64,000 nucleotides of DNA, from positions 1 through 64,000 of the forward strand of contig CAVXBB010000005.1 of assembly GCA_963759875.1 (NCBI GenBank), given 5' to 3'. The DNA is from JAFAGX01 sp963759875 (lineage in GTDB: Bacteria > Acidobacteriota > Terriglobia > Terriglobales > Acidobacteriaceae). The position numbers were made by a program, and so were the translations under genes. Shown in pieces: positions 1 to 9,008 of the stretch. Every line of letters begins with the position of its first letter. Within the stretch, counting starts at the first letter, position 1. Under the pieces are notes generated by a model. That model did not search any database, was not told where the DNA came from, and was given only the letters and a program-made list of their open reading frames with translations.

Positions 1-112
1 CAAACACGACCTCTCCGCTTACGCTCGTGTTCTTGACGGTGATCGTCGACTTCTCAAGTGCGAGCACTTGAACCCCTAAGAACAGAGTGATTAGAAGAGC
101 TAGTTTCTTCAT
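1..112 (-). CDS. Secreted protein, N-terminal fragment
   Basis: The gene runs off the left edge of the window, so only the first 37 codons are seen. It starts at an ATG (112-110) preceded by a GGGGAGGG ribosome binding site. The peptide begins MKKLALLITLFLGVQVLA, a classical signal peptide with a Lys-Lys n-region and a hydrophobic core, followed by a short beta-strand-like stretch. It is divergent from the GTPase gene at 310 and shares its promoter region, which contains a CRP-type palindrome at 167-182. The fragment is too short to assign a family; secretion is the only supportable property. Confidence 0.6.
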   Translation of the reverse strand, partial: MKKLALLITLFLGVQVLALEKSTITVKNTSVSGEVVF

Positions 113-166
113 ACATCCCTCCCCATGCTCGTCAAAACCCAATTTCATTATTGATTAAACACCCGC

Positions 167-182
167 TGTGACTCGGGTCACA
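167..182. promoter_or_regulatory. CRP/FNR-type operator, perfect TGTGA-N6-TCACA
   Basis: The sequence TGTGACTCGGGTCACA is a perfect match to the classical CRP half-sites with a 6-bp spacer. It lies between the divergent secreted-protein gene and the carbamoyl block, 55 bp from the former and 128 bp from the latter. Its core matches 12 of 14 positions of the dyad at 24431-24444 and is related to that at 14268-14281. A further GTGAT half-site follows at about 189. The GGAACCTT element that accompanies the other two sites is not present here. The rest of 113-309 shows nothing else recognisable. Confidence 0.6.
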
Positions 183-309
183 AGGGTGGTGATTACCTGT
201 CGCACGAGAGGTCACGTACTGAGGCTCATCGATCACATGCGCGGGTGATAAAGGGCACAGCCGAGAGCGCCTAAGGGGACGGAAGATACAGAGTTAAGCG
301 GGGTGTGTC

Positions 310-1670
310 ATGAAGAAGATATTGATTCTTGGTGCGGCTGGTCGTGACTTCCACAATTTCAACGTCTGCTTTCGCCACAACCTTGAGTATCGGGTAGTCG
401 CTTTCACTGCCACTCAGATTCCCGACATTGCCGGGCGCCGTTATCCGGCCAGATTGTCTGGACACTTGTATCCGATGGCATCCCCATTTCGAGGAGAAAG
501 ACCTCGAGAGGTTGATCGCTGAGTATTCGGTGGACGTCGTGGTGTTTCTCCTACAGCGACATTTCCCACCAAAACCTGATGCATCTGGCCTCGCGGGCCG
601 GGGCCGGCGGGCGCCGACTTTTGGCTGCTGGGCACGGAGCATACGCAGCTCGAATCGCGCGTCCCGGTGATTTCCGTCTGTGCCGTGCGCACGGGCTGCG
701 GCAGAAGTCCCTGTGTCGCGTACTGGTGGCACCGGAGCCCTGCAGCGCACGGACGCAAGCCGGTGGTGGTGCGCCATCCCCATGCCATATGGGGACTCTG
801 GCGCGCAGGCCGTCCAGCGCTTCGCGACCATGGAGGACCTCGACCTGCAACAGTGCACGATCGAGGAGCGCGAGGAATACGAGCCCCACATCCGGCAAGG
901 AACAGTCGTCTACGCAGGTGTTGACTACGAAAAGATTCTCCGCCAGAGCTGAACATGAGGCCGACGTCATCTTGTGGGATGGGGAACAATGACACCCCGT
1001 TTTACAGATCGGACCTGGAAATCGTGGTACGTCGATCCCCACCGCGCCGGTCACGAGCTCTCCTACTATCCTGGCGAAGTCAATCTCCGGCGCGCCGACG
1101 TCCTCGTCATCAAACAAGGTCGATACGGCCCAACAGCGCGACATATGAAACGTTCGGTCCGAACCAACGTACCGGCTGCACAACCCTCAAGCAGCCGTTT
1201 GTGAGATGGCTTGCCCGGGTCTCGGTCGCGACCCGAGCAACTCAAAGGCAAGCGGGTGCTGGTAGTTGAGGACGGGCCCACCCTTACGCACGGCGAAATG
1301 CCGTACGGTGCGGGTGTGGTCGCGGCGCGGCAGTTGCACGGCAGCTGCGGAGCTGATCGATCCTCGTCCCTACGCCGTAGGATCCATTCGCGGCACCTAC
1401 GAACGTTATCCGCACCTGACCGCCCTTCTGCCTGCAATGGGCTACAGCGACATGCAGCGACACGAACTGGAAGAGACCATACGTCGCACGCCGTGCGATC
1501 TGGTCATCATCGCCACGCCCATCGACCTCGCCCGAGTAATCAAACTGGCAGCGCCCAAACCTGCGCGTGACCTACCAGGTAGAAGAACTGAGCACGCCCA
1601 GTTCTGGCGGACAAGCTGGCTAACTTCGTACTGAATCACGAACCGGCAGAAACAGGGGTTGCCCGATTGA
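310..1670 (+). pseudogene. Cyclic 2,3-diphosphoglycerate synthetase-like GTPase, multiply frameshifted
   Basis: The product would be a P-loop protein of the family annotated as cyclic 2,3-diphosphoglycerate synthetase, whose bacterial role is not settled. Translated pieces in changing frames run colinearly along one protein: MKKILILGAAGRDFHNFNV at 310, then GIPIFEEKDLERLI near 480, the P-loop-like AVRTGCG near 680, ATMEDLDLQQCTIEEREEYEP near 830, DPHRAGHELSYYPGE near 1040, KGKRVLVVEDGPTLTHG near 1245, and GSIRGTYERYPHL to near 1610. At least eight single-base indels separate them, often in C or T runs. Sequence between the lesions is well conserved, so sequencing error is as likely as decay. 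The end is set at a TGA (1668-1670) that overlaps the apparent start of the next gene. Confidence 0.7.
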
Positions 1671-2645
1671 AAGGACAAGACTTTCTTTCCAATCGGAGAC
1701 TTTTCGCCGTCGGAGATCTTCTATTTGTTGATCCTGGCACGTCAGGTCAAAGCTCATCCCGGCACTTATAGCGAGGCGTTGAAGCGGGAAACGCTGCACG
1801 ATGATCTTCGAAAAACCGTCCCTGCGCACGCGCGTCAGCTTCGATGTGGGCATCCAGCAGTTAGGCGGATTCTCGATCTATCTCTCCCCCGCGGAGATCA
1901 ATTTGGGGAAACGCGAGTCGATCTACGATGTTGCCAAGAATCTGGAACGCATGGTGCAGGGCATCATGATTCGCACATTTGCCCACGAGATCGCAGAGCA
2001 GATGGCGCAGTACGCGAGCATTCCGGTGATCAACGGACTGACCGATTCAGCCACCCCTGCCAGGCAATGGCAGACTATCTCACCATGTGGGAAGCCAAGG
2101 GAAATCTGGAGGGACTGAAAGTCGCGTTTGTCGGCGACGGAAACAACGTTGCGCATTCCTTGATGTTTGCCGGTGCGCAGCTCGGTGCGCACGTTTGGGT
2201 GGCAACACCGGCGGGCTACGAACCCAAACTGGACGCCGAATCGAATGGCGCGACAGCAATGCGCTGCAAAGAGACCGGTGGCAGTTGCACTGTAACCAAT
2301 GACCCGGTTGGAAGCGGTTTCGGATGCCGACGTCGTCTACACCGATGTCTGGGCGAGCATGGGCCAGGAGGCGGAAGCGGAGAAGCGGAAGCAAAATTCC
2401 GCCATTCAGGTCAACGCTAGCTTTTCCGTCGCGCGAAACGCGACGCGATCTTCCTGCATTGCCTGCCAGCTCATCGCGGAGAAGCGAAGTTACAAACGAA
2501 GTAATTGACTCGCCGCGTTCGCTGGTGTTCCAAGCAGGCAGAAAACCGGCTGCACGCGCAAAAAGCCATCATGCTCGAACTGATGAAAGGCGAGTTCGTG
2601 AAGCTACCGGGACTCGTGGAGCTGCAGGAATTGGTGCACGTGTAA
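1667..2645 (+). pseudogene. argF: Ornithine carbamoyltransferase, frameshifted
   Basis: Ornithine carbamoyltransferase interconverts ornithine plus carbamoyl phosphate and citrulline. Family signatures are visible in successive frames: the carbamoyl-phosphate loop in EKPSLRTRVSFD near 1805, HPCQAMADYL near 2062, VAFVGDGNNVAHSL near 2120, DVVYTDVWASMGQE near 2325 and the ornithine-type HCLPAH near 2455, ending in LVELQELVHV and a TAA at 2643-2645. About five frame changes interrupt it. The start is placed at a TTG (1667) giving LKGQDFLSIGDFS after one indel correction. It follows the GTPase gene directly and precedes carbamate kinase, so the pair could make ATP from citrulline when intact. OTC could equally be biosynthetic. 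Confidence 0.75.
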
Positions 2646-2724
2646 TTAGCGCAGGCGATCCGGAGTACTTGGGCAAGATGCTTCTAACGAGTTGCAACTG
2701 AGAGTTGAGAACCAGGACGACTGC

Positions 2725-2793
2725 TGACCGGCCTTCGTGCCCGGTCAAGCAAAACGATTCCTAGCTCCTAGCCACTGGCTACTAGCTACTGCA
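2725..2793. repeat. Intergenic palindromic repeat
   Basis: A stem-loop with 7-bp arms (TGACCGG, 2725-2731; CCGGTCA, 2741-2747) is followed by a CTAG-rich stretch (2760-2790). The stretch resembles the arms of the long inverted repeat at 4766-4838. These look like members of a dispersed intergenic repeat family. No T-run follows, so it is not an obvious terminator. It lies between the OTC and carbamate kinase genes. Confidence 0.5.
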
Positions 2794-3788
2794 ATGAAGA
2801 CCATCCTTCTCGCTATCGGCGGCAATTCACTCATCCGCGCGGGTGAGAAGGGCAGCATTGCCGAGCAGATTGCAAACGCACGCCGCACTGCGGCTCAAGT
2901 CGTGGGTCTTTGCCGGAGTGGCTATCGGATCGTACTTACGCATGGGAATGGTCCGCAAGTAGGCGCGGCGCTGCTTCGTTCGGAACGCGCAGCCAGTCAG
3001 GTGCCCGGGCAGCCTTTGATGTCTGCGATGCCTGCACGCAGGGCGAAATTGGCTACATCCTGCAGCAAGCCCTGCAAAGCGAGTTGAGCACTGCCGGGCT
3101 GCACATGCCCGTAGTTACGGTCCTGACGCAGAGTGTTGTTTCACCAGACGATCCCGCGATGCAGCATGCCACCAAACCGATCGGCCCTTTTTATTCGCGC
3201 GCCGATGCCGAAGATCGCAAGCGGCAATTTGGATGGGAAATTGTCGAAGATGCATCGCGCGGCTATCGGCGGGTAGTGCCATCGCCTGATCCAATCGAAA
3301 TTGTTGAGCTCGAAGTTATCCAGGATTTAGTTGAACAAGGCGTGCTGGTGATTGCCTGCGGCGGCGGCGGCATTCCGGTGATCTGGAAAGACGGCAAGCT
3401 GCAAGGGGTTGAAGCTGTCATTGACAAAGATCGCGCTTCGGCGCTGCTGGCTGGGAAGCTCGGTGTTGATTTGTTCGTCATTTCCACTGATACGGATTAC
3501 GTTTACCTCGATTATAAAAAGCCTTCGCAACGAGCGCTCAAACAGGTCGGGCCCGCTGAACTCCAGAGATATTTTGCGGCGAAACATTTTCCTCCCGGAA
3601 ATATGGGCCCCAAAATCGAATCAGTATTGCGGTTTCTCGGTAATGGGGGCAAAGAAGCCATCATTACATCATGCGAAAACCTGGGCCACGCAGTCGGCGG
3701 GTCAGCTGGCACCCACATCGTTGCCGAGCAGGAGATTATGAAATTAGAACTGGGAGAGCAACTTGAGTTTCCAGTAGGAGGCCACTGA
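2794..3788 (+). pseudogene. arcC: Carbamate kinase, one frameshift
   Basis: Carbamate kinase converts carbamoyl phosphate plus ADP to carbamate and ATP, the energy-yielding step of fermentative arginine or purine breakdown. From ATG 2794 the product begins MKTILLAIGGNSLIRAGEKG, has the LTHGNGPQVG motif, and continues after a single frame change near 3015-3030 with CTQGEIGYILQQ, CGGGGIPV, VIDKDRASALLA and GTHIVAEQE. Apart from the frame change its length (about 331 codons) fits the family. All active-site blocks are intact, so the lesion is either very recent or a sequence error. Its stop lies 3 bp before the carbamoyltransferase at 3792, so the two are probably co-transcribed. Confidence 0.85.
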
Positions 3789-3791
3789 GCC

Positions 3792-4757
3792 ATGCCGGCA
3801 TCCAGTCCCACAATTCAGAGCGTTGCGTCAAAATTCGCAGGAATTGCCGAAAACAAGTTGCGGCATGTTGTGGAGTCGCAGCAGTTCACAGTTCCCTTGC
3901 TGATGGAGCTGTTCGACAGATCCCGAGGAATGGAAAAGGTTGTGGCCCGCGGCGGCTCGCTGGATTATCAGAATCGGATCATGGCAACGCTGTTCTACGC
4001 GCCTTCCACGCGGACTCGATTCTGCTTCGAAGCTGCCATGCACCGGCTGGGCGGAAGAGTTCTATCAACCGAGCACGCGCATGCTTTTTCTTCTGCCATG
4101 GAAGGCGAGCAAGTTGAGGACACAATCCGGATCATCGGCGGCTATGCCGACGTGATCGTCGTCCGCCACCACGAAGAGGGCGGGGCAAAACGCGCCGCAC
4201 AAGTCTCACCGGTTCCGGTGGTCAATGCCGGAGATGGTGAAGGCGGCCAGCATCCCACTCAGGCGTTGCTCGATCTGTACACCATTTATCGGGAACGGCC
4301 GCTCAACGGCCTGAGCGTTGTTATTGTCGGGGAACTCGATAAAGGAAGGACCGCGCGGTCACTGGCTTATCTTTTGGCCAAGTTTGAGCGCGTGAAGATC
4401 TATTTTGTCAGCCCACCGGAACTGCAGATGAAGCCCGATATTCTCGAATATCTCGATGAGCACGGGGTCCCATACGAAATCGAGGCGGACATCGAGCGCG
4501 TGCTGGGCGAGGCAGATGTTATCTATCAAACCCGGATCCGTCCAGAGCGCATGGGCAGCATGGCAAATTTGAAGAGATATGCCATCGACTCGGCTGCCGT
4601 TCGTCTGATGAAACCGGATGCGCTGATCCTTCACCCGTTGCCCCGGACCGTCGAACTGGACGAATCCGTTGATAGCGATCCCAGGGCTCTTTATTTTCGC
4701 CAGGCGAAAAACGGATTGTTTGTGCGCATGGCGTTGTTGACGATGCTGCTTGAGTAG
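3792..4757 (+). CDS. pyrB: Aspartate carbamoyltransferase family protein
   Basis: A 321-residue catalytic-chain enzyme that would transfer the carbamoyl group to aspartate (pyrimidine pathway) or to a related amine. The carbamoyl-phosphate loop FYAPSTRTRFCFE is near residues 65-77, the GQHPTQALLD block near 152-161 and the HPLPR motif near 279-283. These are the standard catalytic residues of the family. The ATG is 3 bp after the carbamate kinase stop. A second carbamoyltransferase beside a carbamate kinase, with no other pyrimidine gene nearby, is an unusual context for housekeeping PyrB. No regulatory chain gene (pyrI) is adjacent. It could be a paralogue working with the carbamate kinase; the sequence cannot decide this. 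Confidence 0.85.
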   Translation: MPASSPTIQSVASKFAGIAENKLRHVVESQQFTVPLLMELFDRSRGMEKVVARGGSLDYQNRIMATLFYAPSTRTRFCFEAAMHRLGGRVLSTEHAHAFSSAMEGEQVEDTIRIIGGYADVIVVRHHEEGGAKRAAQVSPVPVVNAGDGEGGQHPTQALLDLYTIYRERPLNGLSVVIVGELDKGRTARSLAYLLAKFERVKIYFVSPPELQMKPDILEYLDEHGVPYEIEADIERVLGEADVIYQTRIRPERMGSMANLKRYAIDSAAVRLMKPDALILHPLPRTVELDESVDSDPRALYFRQAKNGLFVRMALLTMLLE

Positions 4758-4765
4758 TAACGAAT

Positions 4766-4838
4766 AGAAGTAGTTAGTAGCTAGTAGCGAGGCATTTGAC
4801 CCGGTGGCTTTCCAAGCTACCAGCTACTAGCTGCTTCT
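4766..4838. repeat. Long inverted repeat, 23-bp arms
   Basis: Arms at 4766-4788 and 4816-4838 are complementary at 20 of 23 positions and enclose a 27-bp loop. The CTAGTAGC-type motif resembles the stretch at 2760-2790. It separates the carbamoyltransferase from the aminotransferase and could form a strong mRNA hairpin. No T-run follows it. It ends 13 bp before the next start codon, just upstream of that gene's AAAGGA ribosome binding site. Confidence 0.7.
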
Positions 4839-4851
4839 GAAAGGAACTCGT

Positions 4852-6066
4852 ATGCCAGCAGTGGATGAGCAGATGAAAACCAGCGAACTTATTGATCTCG
4901 AAACCCAATACGGAGCGCACAATTATCACCCGCTTGATGTGGTGATTGAGCGTGCCGAAGGCGTATGGGTGTATGACGTCGAACGCAAGCGGTATCTCGA
5001 TTGTCTCGCCGCTTATTCGGCGGTCAATCAGGGCCACTGCCACCCGAAGATCCTGCGAACGCTTACCGACCAGGCGCACAAAGTGACACTGACGTCGCGC
5101 GCATTCCGCAACGATCAGTTGGGCCTCCTCTACAAAGACCTGCACGATCTGACCGGGTTCGAGATGGCGCTCCCGATGAATTCAGGCGCGGAAGCCGTCG
5201 AGACAGCAATCAAGACAGCACGCAAATGGGGATACCAGGTTAAGGGAATTCCGCGGGATAAAGCCGAGATCATTGTTTGTGCGAATAACTTTCACGGTCG
5301 CACGGTAACGGTAATCAGCTTCTCGACGGACGAACAATATCGCGACGGATTCGGCCCATTCACGCCGGGATTCAAAGTGATCCCATTCGGCGACGTGCAG
5401 GCTTTGCGTAATACGATTACGCCGAACACTTGCGCATTCCTGGTTGAGCCGATCCAAGGCGAAGCCGGAATCGTGATTCCGCCGGCGGGATTTCTGAAGC
5501 AAGCCGCCGAAATCTGCAAACAAAATCGGGTTCTGCTGATGGCCGATGAAATCCAGTCGGGCCTCGGGCGTACGGGCAAGCTATTCGCCTACATGCATGA
5601 GGGAATCAAGCCCGATGTCCTGATCGTAGGTAAAGCGCTGGCGGGCGGATTCTATCCCGTTTCAGCGGTCCTCTCGTCACAGGAAATTCTCGGAGTCTAT
5701 AAGCCGGGAGATCACGGCAGCACATTCGGGGGAAATCCGTTGGGCTGCGCAATCGCGCGTACCGCATTACGCGTACTGATCGAAGAAAAAATGGTGGAGC
5801 GGTCTGCGGAATTGGGAGCTTATTTCCTGACCTTATTGCAAACGCTCCACAGTCCCGATCTCAAGGACGTTCGCGGCGTGGGTCTCTGGATCGGGATTGA
5901 ATTGCACAGCCTGGCCCGGCCTTACTGCGAAGCGCTGAAGCAGGAGGGAATTCTTTGCAAAGAAACTCACGATCGGGTGATCCGCATCGCTCCGCCATTG
6001 GTAATAAAACGCGAGGAAATTGATTGGGCGTTCGAGCGGATCAGGAAAGTGATCGAGAAGAGATAG
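4852..6066 (+). CDS. rocD: Ornithine--oxo-acid aminotransferase
   Basis: A 404-residue class III PLP aminotransferase, predicted to move the delta-amino group of ornithine to 2-oxoglutarate, giving glutamate semialdehyde. Visible landmarks are the N-terminal GAHNYHPLDVVIERAEG, the NSGAEAVETAIKTARKW PLP-phosphate region (near 109), ADEIQSGLGRTGK (near 233) and the Schiff-base lysine in IVGKALAGGF (near 263). The GAHNYHPL start is typical of ornithine aminotransferases and not of acetylornithine enzymes. It has an AAAGGA ribosome binding site. Sitting after OTC, carbamate kinase and a second carbamoyltransferase, it would use the ornithine those enzymes release, which suggests amino-acid catabolism. 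Confidence 0.9.
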   Translation: MPAVDEQMKTSELIDLETQYGAHNYHPLDVVIERAEGVWVYDVERKRYLDCLAAYSAVNQGHCHPKILRTLTDQAHKVTLTSRAFRNDQLGLLYKDLHDLTGFEMALPMNSGAEAVETAIKTARKWGYQVKGIPRDKAEIIVCANNFHGRTVTVISFSTDEQYRDGFGPFTPGFKVIPFGDVQALRNTITPNTCAFLVEPIQGEAGIVIPPAGFLKQAAEICKQNRVLLMADEIQSGLGRTGKLFAYMHEGIKPDVLIVGKALAGGFYPVSAVLSSQEILGVYKPGDHGSTFGGNPLGCAIARTALRVLIEEKMVERSAELGAYFLTLLQTLHSPDLKDVRGVGLWIGIELHSLARPYCEALKQEGILCKETHDRVIRIAPPLVIKREEIDWAFERIRKVIEKR

Positions 6067-6090
6067 GCCGGCGAGGACGGCCGGCGCTAC
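6066..6090. repeat. GGCCGGCG palindromic intergenic repeat
   Basis: Two GGCCGGCG copies separated by AGGAC can pair as a GCCGGC stem. The element starts in the rocD stop codon and ends in GCTACA. It looks like a dispersed REP-type element of this genome. Function is unknown. Confidence 0.45.
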
Positions 6091-6111
6091 ATTTTTGAAC
6101 GGAGAGCAATC

Positions 6112-8412
6112 ATGCCAATCTCACAAAAAGAAGCACTGGATTATCACGCATTACCCAAGCCTGGAAAAATTGAAGTCACACCCACAAAGCCTTGCCGCAC
6201 GCAGCGGGATCTGAGCCTCGCTTACACTCCTGGAGTGGCCGAAGCTTGTCTGCAGATCAAGAACAACGCACACGACGCTTTCAAGTACACGGGCCGCGGC
6301 AACCTGGTAGCGGTGGTCACCAACGGCACCGCAGTTCTCGGACTCGGCGACATCGGCGCTTTAGGCGGCAAACCGGTAATGGAAGGCAAAGCCGTGCTGT
6401 TCAAGCGCTTCGCCGATGTCAACGTTTTCGACATCGAGGTCAACAGCCACAATCCTGACGATGTCATCAAAGTTTGCCAATTGTTGGAGCTCACATTCGG
6501 CGGTATCAATCTCGAGGACATCAAAGCGCCGGAATGTTTCTACATCGAAGAAACACTAAAGAAAACGATGAAAATTCCGGTGTTCCATGACGATCAGCAC
6601 GGGACCGCAATTATCACTGGAGCGGCGCTGCTCAACGCGCTGGAGATCGTGGGCAAGGACATCGGCAAAGTAAAAATTGTTTTCAATGGAGCGGGGGCAT
6701 CCGGCATCGCTTCCGCCGAGCATTACATCCGCTTAGGCGTGAAGAAGGAAAACATTTTTCTCGTGGATACCAAAGGCCTAATTTACGACGGGCGCGCTGA
6801 AGGCATGAATCCTTACAAACAGCGCTTCGCGCACAAGACCAGCCTGCGTACGCTGGCGGAGGTTGTCGAAGATGCGGACGTGTTGGTCGGACTATCGGTC
6901 AAAGGCGCATTCACACCGGACATGATCCGCAGCATGGCGCCAAAACCGATCGTATTCGCGATGGCCAATCCCGATCCGGAGATTACGTATGACGAGGCCC
7001 GTGCCGCGCGCAAGGACATTCTGATGTGCACCGGACGGTCCGATTATCCGAACCAGGTCAACAACGTTCTTGGTTTTCCGTTCATATTCCGCGGCGCCCT
7101 GGACGTACATGCGACCGCGATCAATGAAGAAATGAAGCTGGCTGCATCGCGGGCGCTGGCTGCTCTCGCTAAGGAAGATGTGCCCGACTCCGTGTGCCGC
7201 GCCTATGGCGTCCAGCGATTCGCGTTTGGGCCCGACTACATTATTCCCACGCCGTTTGATCCGCGCGTTCTGGTGTGGGAAGCCTCAGCCGTTGCCAAAG
7301 CGGCAATGGATACGGGCGTGGCTCTCGAACCTATCGATATCAACGAATATCGCGAGCAACTGGAAAAGCGTCTAGGCAAGGCGCACGAAATCATGCGCAT
7401 CGTGATTCACAAAGCGCAGGCGAAACCGAAACGCGTGGTATTTCCCGAGGGCGAAAACGACAAGGTATTGCGGGCAGCGCACATTCTAGTCGAGGAGAAG
7501 ATTGCCCGGCCCGTTCTGCTCGGGAACGACGCCACAATTCGTTCACGGGCGACAGAACTCGCGGTACCCCTGAACGGAATGGATGTCGTAGATCCGAAGA
7601 ATTCCGCCTGGCGCGAAGTTTACGTGCAGGAGCTCTACTGGCTGCGACAGCGCCGAGGCGTGACACTGACTGAGGCTCGCGAGTTGATCGACAACCGGAA
7701 TGTGTTCGGCTCATTGATGGTCCACATGGGCGATGCCGATGCGCTGGTTTCCGGTGTGACTCAGCACTATCCGGATACCATTCGTCCGGCGCTGCAGATC
7801 ATCAAAGTGCGCGATGGCGTGCACAAAGTCTCGGGACTTTATGTGCTGATTACTCGCAAGGGCGACCTGCTGTTCCTGGCCGACTGCTCGGTGAATGTCG
7901 AGCCGACGGCTGAAGATCTGGCCGAGATCGCGCTGTGTGCCGCTGAAGCTGCGCGGCGTTTTGACGTCACGCCACGGCTGGCGATGTTGTCCTTCTCAAA
8001 CTTCGGGAGCACGAACCATCCGCTCTGTCAGAAGATGCGTCGTGCCACCGAATTGGTAAAACATCGTGATCCTTCGCTGATCATCGATGGCGAGATGATG
8101 GCGGATACGGCGGTAATGCCCGACATTCTGGAGCGGGATTATCCGTTCTCAGGGTTAAAAGGAGCGGCAAACGTGTTGATCTTCCCCGATCTTGCCTCGG
8201 CGAATATTGCTTACAAACTCCTCATGCGTGTCGGCGGCGCGGAAGCAATCGGGCCCATTTTGCTGGGGCTTAGCAAGCCGGCTTATGTACTCCCACGTGG
8301 CGCGGAAGTCGAAGAGATCGTAAACATCACCGCACTGGCCGTGGTGGATGCGGAAGAAAGCCATCCAAAAGTGATTCAGGAAAACGGGAGGATGTTCGTC
8401 AGTGCGGATTAA
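6112..8412 (+). CDS. maeB: NADP-dependent malic enzyme fused to a phosphotransacetylase-like domain
   Basis: A 766-residue MaeB-type protein. Residues about 1-425 are malic enzyme (malate to pyruvate, CO2 and NADPH). They carry YTPGVAEACL, the catalytic-lysine-containing GALGGKPVMEGKAVLFKRF, HDDQHGTAI, and the nucleotide-binding FNGAGASGIA near 194. Residues about 430-766 resemble phosphate acetyltransferase (VVFPEGENDKVLRAA, MVHMGDADALVSG). In known MaeB proteins that domain is regulatory, binding acetyl-CoA, and not clearly catalytic. It is 46 bp after rocD and is the last gene before a terminator shared with the hydrogenase operon. It would supply pyruvate and reductant to the fermentative block. 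Confidence 0.93.
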   Translation: MPISQKEALDYHALPKPGKIEVTPTKPCRTQRDLSLAYTPGVAEACLQIKNNAHDAFKYTGRGNLVAVVTNGTAVLGLGDIGALGGKPVMEGKAVLFKRFADVNVFDIEVNSHNPDDVIKVCQLLELTFGGINLEDIKAPECFYIEETLKKTMKIPVFHDDQHGTAIITGAALLNALEIVGKDIGKVKIVFNGAGASGIASAEHYIRLGVKKENIFLVDTKGLIYDGRAEGMNPYKQRFAHKTSLRTLAEVVEDADVLVGLSVKGAFTPDMIRSMAPKPIVFAMANPDPEITYDEARAARKDILMCTGRSDYPNQVNNVLGFPFIFRGALDVHATAINEEMKLAASRALAALAKEDVPDSVCRAYGVQRFAFGPDYIIPTPFDPRVLVWEASAVAKAAMDTGVALEPIDINEYREQLEKRLGKAHEIMRIVIHKAQAKPKRVVFPEGENDKVLRAAHILVEEKIARPVLLGNDATIRSRATELAVPLNGMDVVDPKNSAWREVYVQELYWLRQRRGVTLTEARELIDNRNVFGSLMVHMGDADALVSGVTQHYPDTIRPALQIIKVRDGVHKVSGLYVLITRKGDLLFLADCSVNVEPTAEDLAEIALCAAEAARRFDVTPRLAMLSFSNFGSTNHPLCQKMRRATELVKHRDPSLIIDGEMMADTAVMPDILERDYPFSGLKGAANVLIFPDLASANIAYKLLMRVGGAEAIGPILLGLSKPAYVLPRGAEVEEIVNITALAVVDAEESHPKVIQENGRMFVSAD

Positions 8413-8421
8413 CGCGTGAGT

Positions 8422-8459
8422 AAAAACACCCGGGGACATGCAACATCCCCGGGCTTTTT
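8422..8459. terminator. Bidirectional rho-independent terminator
   Basis: An 8-bp perfect stem (CCCGGGGA 8429-8436 with TCCCCGGG 8446-8453) has CTTTTTG on its + side and an A-run (8422-8426) that gives TTTTT on the - strand. It lies between the convergent maeB and small hydrogenase subunit genes and can end transcription from both sides. Confidence 0.9.
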
Positions 8460-8468
8460 GCTTAACAG

Positions 8469-9005
8469 CTAAATCTTTTCGGCTTTCTCGTAGACGACGA
8501 GTTCACCTTCTCCCCGAAGCTCTTCAGGGTGATAGCGGGGGATTGGCAACTCCAGTTCCTTGAACTCGAGCGGCAGAACTTTCTTATCTACCAAACCGAG
8601 CGCCAGGGCGACGCCATAGATTATGGCTTCCGGACGTGGCGGACAGCCGGGAATGTAGTAGCTCACGGGAACGATCTTTTCGATCGGGCCAATGACCGAG
8701 TAGCTGTCGAACCAGACGCCTCCGCCGCACGCGCAGGAGCCAATGGCAAAAACAAGTTTCGGGGCAGGCATCGCGTCGTAAGCGCGCTTGAGCGCCTCGG
8801 CCGTCGAACGCATAGCGGGGCCCTGGCAGAGCATGACATCGGCGTGGCGTGGTGAGCCGACCAGCTTGATGCCAAAGCGCTCGGCGTCATAGTAAGGCGT
8901 GAGCGCGTTGAGAACCTCGATGTCGCAGCCGTTACAGCCGCCGCTATTGGCGTGATAGACCCACAGCGAGCGTCCGAACATTTTCTGGCAGAGGTTCTTT
9001 AACAT
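8469..9005 (-). CDS. hycG: Group 4 [NiFe] hydrogenase small subunit (HycG/NuoB-like)
   Basis: A 178-residue electron-transfer subunit of a membrane-bound [NiFe] hydrogenase, homologous to complex I NuoB. It carries the proximal 4Fe-4S cluster ligands in SGGCNGCDIE (near 22-30), the GSCACGGG block (near 93-100) and PGCPPRPE (near 125-132). It lacks the long medial/distal cluster domain of uptake hydrogenase small subunits, as expected for group 4. It is the last gene of a - strand operon, with the start 3 bp after the stop of a 36-codon ORF, so translational coupling is likely. Confidence 0.93.
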   Translation of the reverse strand: MLKNLCQKMFGRSLWVYHANSGGCNGCDIEVLNALTPYYDAERFGIKLVGSPRHADVMLCQGPAMRSTAEALKRAYDAMPAPKLVFAIGSCACGGGVWFDSYSVIGPIEKIVPVSYYIPGCPPRPEAIIYGVALALGLVDKKVLPLEFKELELPIPRYHPEELRGEGELVVYEKAEKI

Positions 9006-9008
9006 AAC

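Noticed and set aside
271..1183. Several - strand reading frames across the broken GTPase gene
   Set aside because: They are shadows produced by the frameshifts; the + strand pieces align colinearly with one protein family.
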